DNA of 64,000 nucleotides, taken from contig NZ_VDUW01000005.1 of the NCBI RefSeq assembly GCF_008039555.1, positions 124,001 through 188,000 of the forward strand. The letters are read 5' to 3'. The notes beneath the pieces were generated by a model. That model ran no database searches. It saw nothing but the letters and a program-made list of their open reading frames with translations, and was not told the origin of the DNA. Shown piece after piece: positions 56,717-64,000 of the stretch. This stretch comes from Cerasibacillus terrae. GTDB lineage: Bacteria; Bacillota; Bacilli; Bacillales; Amphibacillaceae. Every line of letters begins with the position of its first letter. Position 1 is the stretch's first letter. The position numbers were made by a program, and so were the translations under genes.

Positions 56717-58434
56717 CTTTTCACCCCTAACATTTCATGTGCTCCTTTTCCAGGTGCTATCATCGGATAAACATTTTCTTGTTGACAGACTCTAAAATCT
56801 GCAACTACTGGACCATCATAGGAAAAAATTGCTTCTAACGTAGCCAAAACATCTTCTTCTTTAGTAGCTCGAACTCCTTTTACACCATAACTCTCTGCTA
56901 ATTTTACAAAATCCGGATTTGTTGCAAAAACGGATTCAGAATACCGTTTTTCAAAAAACTTCTCCTGCCATTGGCGAACCATACCTAAAGCCTCGTTATT
57001 TAAAATTATTACTTTTACAGGGAGATTCTTTTCATGTATTACTGATAGTTCTTGACATGTCATCTGAAAGCCACCATCCCCAACAATAGATACAACTAAT
57101 TCTTCGGGATTTCCTAATTGAGCTCCAATTGCTGCTGGGAAACCAAATCCCATGGTTCCAAGTCCACCAGATGTGACCCATTTATTCGGGCTATCTAAGG
57201 TGTAATATTGTGCTGCCCACATTTGATGTTGCCCTACATCTGTCGTAATAATTGCCTCTCCATTTGTTACGGAGTGAATTTTTTCAATTAATCCTTGTGG
57301 AGAGATGTATTCTTCTGGATGGTCATACCAAAATGGATACTCTTGTTTATTATGTGCTAAAGTTTCACACCATTTATCATGTTTAGGCGTTTGAATTCTT
57401 TTTTGCAATAATGCTTGTAATGCCTTTTTAGCATCTGCAACAATCGGTATTTCTGTTTTTACATTTTTTCCAATCTCAGCTGGATCAATATCGATATGAG
57501 CAACTTTTGCTTTTGGTGCAAAGTGATGTAGGTTTCCTGTTAGGCGATCATCAAAACGGGCTCCAATATTTATCAATAAATCAGATTTATAGATAGCCAT
57601 ATTTGCTACATAATTTCCATGCATTCCTGCCATTCCAAGTGATAATGGATGTGTTCCAGGAAAACTCCCTAAACCAAGTAATGTTGTTGTAACTGGGAGT
57701 TTATATGTTTCTACTAGCTCTTTTAATTCATCTGTGGCTTCCGCAAACAATACTCCTGCTCCAGCAACTATAACTGGTCTTTGTGCCTGTTCTATGGAAT
57801 CTGCTAATTTCGTAATTTGTAATGGATTAGGACGAATTGTTGGTTGATAACCAGGCAAAGAGAATGAACAATCATACTCACCTACTGATAATTCTTGTGT
57901 CACATCTTTCGGTATATCGATAACAACTGGTCCTGGCCTACCTGTAGTTGCAATATGAAATGCTTCTTTTACGACCCTTGGAAGGTCTGATAATTCTTTT
58001 ACTTGATAATTATATTTCGTAATTGGTGTTGTAATCCCCATCACATCTGCTTCTTGAAAAGCATCTGTACCAATAACCGTCTTCGTTACCTGACCTGTAA
58101 AAGCAATAATTGGTAATGAATCCATCATCGCATCCGCAATTCCTGTAATTATGTTCGTTACCCCTGGTCCAGATGTAGCAAAAACGACACCTGGCTTTCC
58201 TGTTGTTCGTGCATAACCTTCAGCTGCGTGGATGGCTCCTTGCTCATGGCGTGTTAAAATGTGTTGGAAAGAGTGTTTCTGACGATACAATGCATCATAA
58301 ATAGGGAGTACTGCTCCGCCTGGATAACCAAAAATTACTTCAACATCCTCATCAATTAATGATTGAATTAATAAATCAGCACCCGTCACCACATTTTGAA
58401 CAGCCCTCATTTCTGATTCTAACTTAACCTTCAA
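56713..58434 (-). CDS. ilvB: Acetolactate synthase large (catalytic) subunit
   Basis: 573-residue thiamine diphosphate enzyme forming acetolactate or acetohydroxybutyrate. Catalytic Glu and substrate region are seen in [17 protein letters not shown] at about residue 34 and [17 protein letters not shown] at about 60; the ThDP/Mg site is in [15 protein letters not shown] at about 433. The start is TTG with GAGGAGG eight bases upstream. First gene of the ilv-leu operon, under a T-box leader. Confidence 0.96.
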   Translation of the reverse strand: MKVKLESEMRAVQNVVTGADLLIQSLIDEDVEVIFGYPGGAVLPIYDALYRQKHSFQHILTRHEQGAIHAAEGYARTTGKPGVVFATSGPGVTNIITGIADAMMDSLPIIAFTGQVTKTVIGTDAFQEADVMGITTPITKYNYQVKELSDLPRVVKEAFHIATTGRPGPVVIDIPKDVTQELSVGEYDCSFSLPGYQPTIRPNPLQITKLADSIEQAQRPVIVAGAGVLFAEATDELKELVETYKLPVTTTLLGLGSFPGTHPLSLGMAGMHGNYVANMAIYKSDLLINIGARFDDRLTGNLHHFAPKAKVAHIDIDPAEIGKNVKTEIPIVADAKKALQALLQKRIQTPKHDKWCETLAHNKQEYPFWYDHPEEYISPQGLIEKIHSVTNGEAIITTDVGQHQMWAAQYYTLDSPNKWVTSGGLGTMGFGFPAAIGAQLGNPEELVVSIVGDGGFQMTCQELSVIHEKNLPVKVIILNNEALGMVRQWQEKFFEKRYSESVFATNPDFVKLAESYGVKGVRATKEEDVLATLEAIFSYDGPVVADFRVCQQENVYPMIAPGKGAHEMLGVKR

Positions 58435-58604
58435 TGTTTTAACCTCCTCAATAGTTTGTTATTATAAATCTCTTTTAGCGGATATAGCCAAATAGAGAAA
58501 ATTCACAAAATAGAAGTTACAATGGGATTCTACAAGAAACACTCTTTTTACTTCTTGGTCCTCAAGAGATCTATCAAATTACTGTTTACTTATTTGGTAA
58601 ACTA

Positions 58605-58953
58605 AAAAAGCTCTCTTCACCCTATAAATCTGCATTACAACAGATATAATGGGGTGAAAAGAGCTTTCTTTCCACGGTACCACCCTAGTTTTTTAGCATT
58701 CTTTCGAATACTAACTCACCGGCATATTAGAAGCCTTTTTGATAACAGGTGAAATGTTTCACCTGGCTATGCCTAGTCGTATTTATCTTTCAGCATAGCA
58801 CTCAGGGATGATGTCAGAACAAAATTGTATTTCCGAGCTTTCAGCAACCTCGGATCTCTGTGAATACAATCTACTTTGTTCTTTTATTCCCGTCAACGCA
58901 TTTTTTTATTTTAAGTTGAATGATTTATCTCTCTTTGGTTCTAATTGATATTG
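58605..58953 (-). ncRNA. T-box riboswitch leader (isoleucine-type specifier) of the ilv-leu operon
   Basis: The T-box sequence AGGGTGGTACCGTG is at 58673-58686 (minus strand). Stem I is visible as AGAACAAA...ATTGTATT pairing with AATACAAT...TTTGTTCT around a GA-rich upper arm. The specifier region reads GAC-ATC-ATC-CCT-GAG (ATCATC at 58807-58812), which gives AUC, an isoleucine codon, in either register. The terminator is AAAGCTCTCTTCACCC / GGGGTGAAAAGAGCTTT at 58607-58667. Uncharged tRNA-Ile should switch on ilvBNC-leuABCD-ilvA. Confidence 0.93.
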
Positions 58954-58959
58954 TCGTAT

Positions 58960-58988
58960 ATCATATAACGTTTATTTCAATTGGTCAA
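58960..58988 (-). promoter_or_regulatory. sigma-A promoter of the ilv-leu operon
   Basis: TTGACC, 17-base spacer, TATGAT on the minus strand, right upstream of the T-box leader. A weak CodY-like box (AATTTTTAGATACTT, 12 of 15) lies at 59003-59017 just upstream of the -35. Confidence 0.75.
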
Positions 58989-59161
58989 TACCTTTTTTGT
59001 AAAATTTTTAGATACTTTAGATAAGTCTTTTTTCTGTATACGCTTACACATGCATGACGATAAGGGAATTAGGTTTGAATTTTCTTTCTTTACAAATTTG
59101 TTACAAAATATAAAAAACTCATTCCCAGCAGGACAAATGTTTATTTAGGGTGTACAAAATA

Positions 59162-59191
59162 AAAAGACCTCAAAAAATTTCGAGGCCTTTT
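59162..59191 (-). terminator. Terminator of ilvD
   Basis: AAAAGGCCTC pairs with GAGGTCTTTT (one G-T wobble) around a 10-nt loop, followed by TATTTT on the minus strand; 9 bp after the ilvD stop. It separates ilvD from the T-box operon. Confidence 0.8.
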
Positions 59192-59199
59192 CAATCATT

Positions 59200-60879
59200 T
59201 TATTTAAAATCCGTTACCGCACCTTTGGATGAACATGAAACGATATGAGCATATTTTCCGAGAATTCCTTTTTTGTATAATGGTGGGGCTTCCCAGTTTT
59301 GACGGCGTTTGTCCAATTCTGCTTCAGATACTGCAAAAGATATTATTTTTTCTTCTGAATCAATCGTTACTTCATCCCCTTCTTCTAACAAAGCAATTGG
59401 CCCACCATCCTGTGCTTCTGGTGCAATATGCCCAACAACAAGTCCATGCGTACCACCGGAGAATCTACCATCTGTTAGTAGAGCAACTTTTTCTCCAAGC
59501 CCTTTTCCAACAAGTAAACTAGATATTGAAAGCATTTCTGGCATTCCTGGCCCACCTTTTGGACCAATAAAGCGAATGACAAGGACATCTCCTTCTTTAA
59601 TATGATCTTGCTGAATGGCGTCTGCTGCTTCTTTTTCTGTATTAAAAACACGGGCAGGTCCTGTATGTCTTGTTACTTTAAGCCCAGAAACTTTAGCTAC
59701 TGCTCCACTTGGTGCAAGATTTCCCTTTAACGTAATTAAAGGTCCATTTTTACGCTTCGGTTTATCCAAAGGCATAATGACTTTTTGGTCAGCCTTCAAT
59801 GATGGTGCATCTTGTAAATTCTCAGCAACGGTTTTTCCCGTTACTGTAAGACAATCCCCATGTAAAAATCCTTCTTCATATAAATATTTCATAACTGCCT
59901 GTACACCACCAGCCATATGTAAATCTTGCATTACATATTTTCCACTTGGCTTCATATCTGCTAAATGTGGAACTTTTTCTTGAATTCGGTTAAAATCTTC
60001 CAATGTTAAATCCACATCAATCGCATGTGCCATTGCCATCAAGTGTAATACAGCATTTGTTGATCCACCTAATACCATAACAACTGTAATTGCATTTTCG
60101 AATGCTTTTTTCGTCATAATATCTTTTGGATAAATACCTTTTTCTAGTAAATTATATATGGCTTGTCCGGCTGCCTCACAATCCTCTCTTTTTTCGATAG
60201 ATTCTGCAGGATTTGATGCACTTCCAGGTAAACTCATCCCCATCGCTTCAACAGCAGATGCCATCGTATTTGCGGTATACATTCCACCACAAGCCCCTGC
60301 TCCAGGACAGGCATTACATTCAATTGCATATAATTCCTCATCATCAATATCTCCCTTATTATGCCTTCCAACCCCTTCAAATACAGAGACAAGATCAATA
60401 TCTTTTCCATGAAGTTTTCCGGGAGAAATAGTTCCACCATAAGCAAAAATAGCCGGAACCTCTGCATTAGCAATTGCCATTAAACATCCAGGTATATTTT
60501 TATCACATGCCCCTATTGCTACTAGTCCATCTAAACTTTCTGCACCGACAACAGTCTCAATTGAATCAGCAATCACATCACGACTTGGTAATGAATAGCG
60601 CATTCCATCTGTCCCCATCGATATCCCGTCAGAAACGGTAATCGAGTTAAACATGAGTGGAACAGTCCCAGCTTCTCTTGCTCCTTTTTTCGCTCTTTTA
60701 GCCAAATCATTTAGATGAATATTACATGGTGTTACTTCACTCCATGTACTTGCCACTCCTACCATTGGTTTTTTAAAATCTCCATCTGTCACACCTACAG
60801 CTCTTAACATCGCACGGTTTGGTGCTTTAATTGGCCCTTCACTGAATACTTTACTCTTGTTGCGTAGATCTTTTTTCAT
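59200..60879 (-). CDS. ilvD: Dihydroxy-acid dehydratase
   Basis: 559-residue Fe-S enzyme of valine and isoleucine synthesis. Cluster Cys are seen in [17 protein letters not shown] at about residue 123 and [19 protein letters not shown] at about 190; the C-terminal half includes [19 protein letters not shown]. It has its own sigma-A promoter and terminator, so it is transcribed apart from ilvB-ilvA although adjacent and co-directional. No T-box is seen in front of it. Confidence 0.97.
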   Translation of the reverse strand: MKKDLRNKSKVFSEGPIKAPNRAMLRAVGVTDGDFKKPMVGVASTWSEVTPCNIHLNDLAKRAKKGAREAGTVPLMFNSITVSDGISMGTDGMRYSLPSRDVIADSIETVVGAESLDGLVAIGACDKNIPGCLMAIANAEVPAIFAYGGTISPGKLHGKDIDLVSVFEGVGRHNKGDIDDEELYAIECNACPGAGACGGMYTANTMASAVEAMGMSLPGSASNPAESIEKREDCEAAGQAIYNLLEKGIYPKDIMTKKAFENAITVVMVLGGSTNAVLHLMAMAHAIDVDLTLEDFNRIQEKVPHLADMKPSGKYVMQDLHMAGGVQAVMKYLYEEGFLHGDCLTVTGKTVAENLQDAPSLKADQKVIMPLDKPKRKNGPLITLKGNLAPSGAVAKVSGLKVTRHTGPARVFNTEKEAADAIQQDHIKEGDVLVIRFIGPKGGPGMPEMLSISSLLVGKGLGEKVALLTDGRFSGGTHGLVVGHIAPEAQDGGPIALLEEGDEVTIDSEEKIISFAVSEAELDKRRQNWEAPPLYKKGILGKYAHIVSCSSKGAVTDFK

Positions 60880-60905
60880 CGTATTCCCTACCTTTCTTTC
60901 GGATT

Positions 60906-60934
60906 ATTATAGAATGATTCAACCTACAATTCAA
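60906..60934 (-). promoter_or_regulatory. sigma-A promoter of ilvD
   Basis: TTGAAT, 17-base spacer, TATAAT (perfect -10) on the minus strand, about 30-55 bp before the ilvD start. Confidence 0.75.
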
Positions 60935-61013
60935 TATTTTTAGACTTTTTAAATTAAAAAGATATTAAATAATGTCTCATTTTCAACAAATACTTCAAAA
61001 AACAATAATACAT

Positions 61014-61979
61014 TCAAGCTAATTTTTTATTTGCATCTTGTATTATCTCTCTGGCATTACCTCTTTTTCCCCACCATGTCGCTAATAATGGTCCTGAAAT
61101 ATTATGCCATACACTAAATATGGCACTTGGCACAGCTGCAATTGGAGCAAAATGTGCTAATGAAAGTGCAGATGCAAGGCCTGAATTTTGCATGCCTACT
61201 TCAATGGATATTGCTTTTTGATCGGCATAATCAAATCGGAGTAGTTTTGCTAATAAAAATCCAATTAACAATCCAAATAGATTATGTAAAACAACTACAG
61301 AAAATATAAGTAATCCTGATGATGCAATTGATTCTTTATTAACTGCAACGACAGCTGCTGCGACAGCTACAATACCGATTACAGAGATTAGTGGCAATGC
61401 CTTTACACTTTTTTCTACTTGCTTTGTAAAAATAACTCGAATAACAATACCAAGTACAATTGGAATAAGAACGATTTGTACAATAGAAACAAACATGCTT
61501 CCCGCCGAAACAGGTAACCATTGGCTTGCTAAAAGCCAAGTCAATGCCGGGGTGAGAATAGGTGCTAAAACAGTTGATACCGCTGTAATAGTTACAGATA
61601 ATGCGGTATTTCCTTTAGCTAAATAGGCCATTACATTCGATGCTGTACCACCTGGGGCACAACCAACTAAAATCACCCCAACAGCTACTTCTGGAGAAAG
61701 TTTAAATAAATGAGCTAGTCCAAAGGCAATTAAAGGCATAATTGTGTATTGCGCGAGAACTCCTACAAAAACACTTTTTGGTGCTTTCACAATACCCTTA
61801 AAATCATCCAATGAAAGCGTCATCCCCATCCCAAACATAATAATTCCTAGCAACAAGGATATGTGAGGAGCAATCCAAGTAAATCCATTTGGGAACAAAA
61901 ATGCTAGAATTCCAAATAATATCACCCATAGCGCAAACGTATTTCCTGCTAGTCTACTAATTCTTTCTACTGCTTTCAT
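61014..61979 (-). CDS. Bile acid:sodium symporter family transporter
   Basis: 321 residues with about ten membrane helices. The family core GCAPGGTASNVMAYLAKGNTALS at about residues 105-127 and GMQNSGLASALSLAHF at about 262 are the sodium-binding crossover regions of BASS proteins. Bacterial members carry keto-acids or pantoate-like compounds rather than bile acids. Its position next to ilvD suggests a branched-chain keto-acid or pantoate precursor, but this is only suggestive. Single gene. Confidence 0.88.
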   Translation of the reverse strand: MKAVERISRLAGNTFALWVILFGILAFLFPNGFTWIAPHISLLLGIIMFGMGMTLSLDDFKGIVKAPKSVFVGVLAQYTIMPLIAFGLAHLFKLSPEVAVGVILVGCAPGGTASNVMAYLAKGNTALSVTITAVSTVLAPILTPALTWLLASQWLPVSAGSMFVSIVQIVLIPIVLGIVIRVIFTKQVEKSVKALPLISVIGIVAVAAAVVAVNKESIASSGLLIFSVVVLHNLFGLLIGFLLAKLLRFDYADQKAISIEVGMQNSGLASALSLAHFAPIAAVPSAIFSVWHNISGPLLATWWGKRGNAREIIQDANKKLA

Positions 61980-62118
61980 GTAAGCCCCCCTAAAATAGTT
62001 TTATTCTTTATTTTATGAGGAAGATTCCGAAAAGTCAATCCCATTTATTTTTATTTAACTTGTAATTCCCCTCCATTGCACATATAATAAATTCTATTTA
62101 TATTAAAAAAAGAAAAAG

Positions 62119-62625
62119 GCTATCTTAAAAAAGCAAATCGAATATTATGTAGAGGAAAAGGATTTTGACGGAGTTGTCATCACACAAGGAACAAGTACAT
62201 TAGAAGAAACGGCCTATTTTCTACATCTAACCTTAAATACGAACAAGGCCGTCGTATTAGTTGGTTCCCAACGTCCAATTACATCTTTAAGTTCTGATGC
62301 TCCGTCCAAACAACGAATCAGCATTTGATAGAAGAGGTAAAATAATGAAAGGTATTAAAATTGCAAAAGTTACATATTCTGTAGCTATCTGGTATTCTTT
62401 ACACCTTTTTTTTAAAAAAACTTACAATGAAAGCGTAAGTCCCTTTATTTTACACTTTTTATCAAAGTAATTAAGTTAATATATATTACATTTATTTCTC
62501 ATATGCTCTGAAATCTTATCAGTGGTGATAATCTGACTCTAATAAAAGCACGGATTTTACTTATGCTTTCCTTAAAATCCTATCGAAAAACAGAAGATAT
62601 TCAGTGGACTTTTGATACATATTAA
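62119..62625 (+). pseudogene. Degraded L-asparaginase gene
   Basis: Two separated pieces of one asparaginase are recognisable. 62119-62328 encodes [20 protein letters not shown] and [18 protein letters not shown], the conserved catalytic region. 62512-62625 encodes SGDNLTLIKARILLMLSL and ends FDTY, the usual C-terminus (often SGDNLTPxKARILL). The N-terminus and about half of the middle are gone. Between the pieces an ATG at 62345 after AGAGGTAAA opens a 41-codon frame that is probably not a gene. Confidence 0.8.
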
Positions 62626-62631
62626 AAATCA

Positions 62632-62661
62632 AAAAACAGGCATTTTAGGATGCTTGTTTTT
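62632..62661. terminator. Bidirectional terminator
   Basis: AAAACAGGCAT pairs with ATGCTTGTTTT (one wobble) around a short loop. It ends the small membrane protein transcript on the minus strand and the asparaginase relic on the plus strand. Confidence 0.65.
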
Positions 62662-62666
62662 ATCTT

Positions 62667-62858
62667 TTATCTTTTATCTTTTTTTAATAAAGCAATTTCA
62701 TTTTCTAACTGACTAATTCTTTCTTCTAATTCATGCACGGGTGACTCTTCTAATTTACGACTAATTTTTTTCAACATATTACTAAGAAACCCCATAAAAG
62801 CGATAAGTATAATAGCAATACCTATCATACCTACACCATAAAAAATCATTATTTCCAT
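62667..62858 (-). CDS. Small membrane protein with C-terminal coiled coil
   Basis: 63 residues: one N-terminal membrane helix (about residues 4-26) and a C-terminal heptad-like helix (LEERISQLENEIALLKK). It resembles DUF4083-type short Bacillus proteins; that match is uncertain. ATG 62858 is preferred because AAAGGA lies eight bases upstream; the frame is open six codons earlier. Role unknown. Confidence 0.6.
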   Translation of the reverse strand: MEIMIFYGVGMIGIAIILIAFMGFLSNMLKKISRKLEESPVHELEERISQLENEIALLKKDKR

Positions 62859-62944
62859 TCGTTGCATCCTTTCCAATTGGATATTTTTTCTAACTAAACA
62901 TTACCATAGTATTCGGAGGAATAAAAGTGGAGCTAAGAACAAAA

Positions 62945-62975
62945 AACACACAGCAGGGCCTCCCCTACTGAATGT
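62945..62975 (-). terminator. Terminator of the phosphonate transport genes
   Basis: CAGTAGGG / CCCTGCTG (one mismatch) with a 4-nt loop, followed by a TTTTTT tail on the minus strand, close after the phnE stop. Confidence 0.65.
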
Positions 62976-62977
62976 TT

Positions 62978-63763
62978 TTATGTAAAACGAGCTCTAACCT
63001 TACTGGAAATAATATCGACAATGGTTACCATAACGATAATACCTAGTAGAATTATCCCAACTCGCTCCCAGTCTCTAACACTTAAGGCGAAAATAAGTGG
63101 TGTTCCAATACCTCCTGCACCAATAACCCCTAGGACTGTTGCAGCACGCATATTAACTTCCAAACGATACATTACAAAGGAAAAATAGTTTGGTAGAACT
63201 TGTGGAACGATGGCAAAAATAAATGTTTTTATTGGGTTAGCACCTGTTGCTATTAATGCTTCTTTTGCACTTAAATCAACATTTTCAATACTCTCTGAGA
63301 TTAATTTTCCTAACATTCCGATTGCACCAATACCTAAGGCTAATACCCCTGCAAATTCTCCTGGACCAACAGCTTTAATAAATAATAATGCAAGCACAAT
63401 ATCTGGAAAAACACGAATAAAGCTCAATATAAACTTATTAATTCCTACTACTGCCTTATTTTTCATAATATTATTTGCTGCCATAAATGCAAATGGGATA
63501 CAAAGAATTCCAGCAATAAATGTACCCAATATAGCAATTGCAACTGTATCTAACAATCCACGGAGTAAGTCTTCTCCACCAGGATCATATACATATCCCC
63601 AATCAGGTGAGAATATCCCTGCAAGAATTGCTGATATAACTTCTATCGAGGTTTCTTTTAATTCTAAAGTAGGTAATCCTGCAAATGCCCATATATATAT
63701 AGCTAATACGGCGAGTACAATGACAAATCGGCGAATATAGACAAGTCCTTTACTTTGTGTCAT
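62978..63763 (-). CDS. phnE: Phosphonate ABC transporter permease PhnE
   Basis: 261-residue inner-membrane subunit of a phosphonate/phosphite-type importer. About six membrane helices; the EAA-like loop EALIATGANPIKTFIFAIVP at about residue 170 contacts the ATPase. The GVIGAGGIGTPLIFAL segment at about 212 is typical of PhnE. It overlaps the upstream permease gene by 4 bp (ATGA). The binding protein and ATPase genes should lie right of the window. Confidence 0.92.
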   Translation of the reverse strand: MTQSKGLVYIRRFVIVLAVLAIYIWAFAGLPTLELKETSIEVISAILAGIFSPDWGYVYDPGGEDLLRGLLDTVAIAILGTFIAGILCIPFAFMAANNIMKNKAVVGINKFILSFIRVFPDIVLALLFIKAVGPGEFAGVLALGIGAIGMLGKLISESIENVDLSAKEALIATGANPIKTFIFAIVPQVLPNYFSFVMYRLEVNMRAATVLGVIGAGGIGTPLIFALSVRDWERVGIILLGIIVMVTIVDIISSKVRARFT

Positions 63764-64000
63764 GTTAATTTCTCCCTTATTTTCGTACTAAAGTAGTCAA
63801 TAATCAGAACGACTATCAGTGTATATACAATAATGGATGACGTTTTTCCATATTCAAAAAATCCGAGTGTCTTTTCATAATACAATCCTATTCCACCTGC
63901 ACCAACTAATCCTAATACTGCCGCAGCCCTGATATTAATTTCGAATGCATATAAGAAAAACGACATAAAAGAAGACATCACTTGTGGAACGACTCCAAAA
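63760..64000 (-). CDS. phnE: Second PhnE-type permease, N-terminus outside window
   Basis: The last 79 codons are visible; the frame is open through base 64000 (FGVVPQVMSSFMSFFLYAFE...), so the start is off the window and the ATG at 63981 is internal. GLVGAGGIGLYYEKTLGFF matches the PhnE C-terminal region and parallels GVIGAGGIGTPLIF in the next gene. Two tandem PhnE subunits are common in Bacillus phosphonate operons and would form a heterodimeric channel. Confidence 0.9.
   Translation of the reverse strand, partial: FGVVPQVMSSFMSFFLYAFEINIRAAAVLGLVGAGGIGLYYEKTLGFFEYGKTSSIIVYTLIVVLIIDYFSTKIREKLT

Noticed and set aside
58870..58910. TTGACG with TAGATT 17 bases later as promoter of the ilv-leu operon
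   Set aside because: These bases belong to the 5' part of the T-box Stem I; the better TTGACC/TATGAT pair lies upstream of the leader.
62345..62470. 41-codon frame after AGAGGTAAA within the asparaginase relic
   Set aside because: Lies between two pieces of a dead gene and has no family; chance frame more likely.

Overview
The window is AT-rich DNA from a low-GC Gram-positive bacterium. Strong AGGAGG-type ribosome binding sites, frequent TTG and GTG starts, a T-box leader, a PerR box, CodY-like boxes, a Bce-type antimicrobial-peptide module and lipobox lipoproteins all point to a Bacillaceae member. An Oceanobacillus/Virgibacillus-like genus is my guess from gene content and small intergenic repeats; no marker gene fixes it. 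I saw no rRNA, tRNA or CRISPR array.

Left part (1-21.3 kb) is a defence/DNA-processing island, nearly all on the minus strand. A type 1 BREX operon reads brxA-brxB-brxC-pglX-lipoprotein-pglZ; pglZ runs off the left edge, so brxL cannot be seen. Upstream lies an overlapping three-gene operon encoding an AddA/UvrD-like helicase, an AddB-like protein with the iron-sulphur cysteine pattern, and a shorter UvrD-like helicase. Then come a frameshifted NERD-HRDC gene, a DUF4145 (HEPN-like) protein and a YjdM/PhnA zinc-ribbon protein. Related elements of about 63 bp, all in the same orientation, sit upstream of these transcription units. They carry a TATGAT-like core and may be a shared promoter/operator. 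This is the most unusual signal in the window.

Middle part (21.3-49 kb) is ordinary and accessory chromosome. It holds an ornithine-cyclodeaminase-like enzyme with a divergent RpiR regulator, gene remnants, ahpC-ahpF under a PerR box, and a Tat-exported gluconate-dehydrogenase-like pair with tatA. A SCO protein, BrnQ, a GNAT enzyme and a Bcr/CflA exporter follow. Next is a putative peptide/amino-acid salvage cluster (GntP permease, M20 hydrolase, YfcC permease, enolase-superfamily enzyme), then a beta-lactamase-fold protein that has lost its catalytic Ser and Lys. The section ends with a BceRS-BceAB-like module. A 21-bp-period repeat and a 'CGACAAAATTCG...GTGACAGGCACT' repeat each occur at two sites here.

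Right part (49-64 kb) is branched-chain amino acid biosynthesis: ilvD with its own promoter and terminator, then a T-box-controlled operon ilvB-ilvN-ilvC-leuA-leuB-leuC-leuD-ilvA. The T-box specifier reads AUC (Ile). Beyond are a bile-acid/sodium symporter homologue, a degraded asparaginase gene, a small membrane protein and two PhnE phosphonate permeases, the last cut by the window edge.
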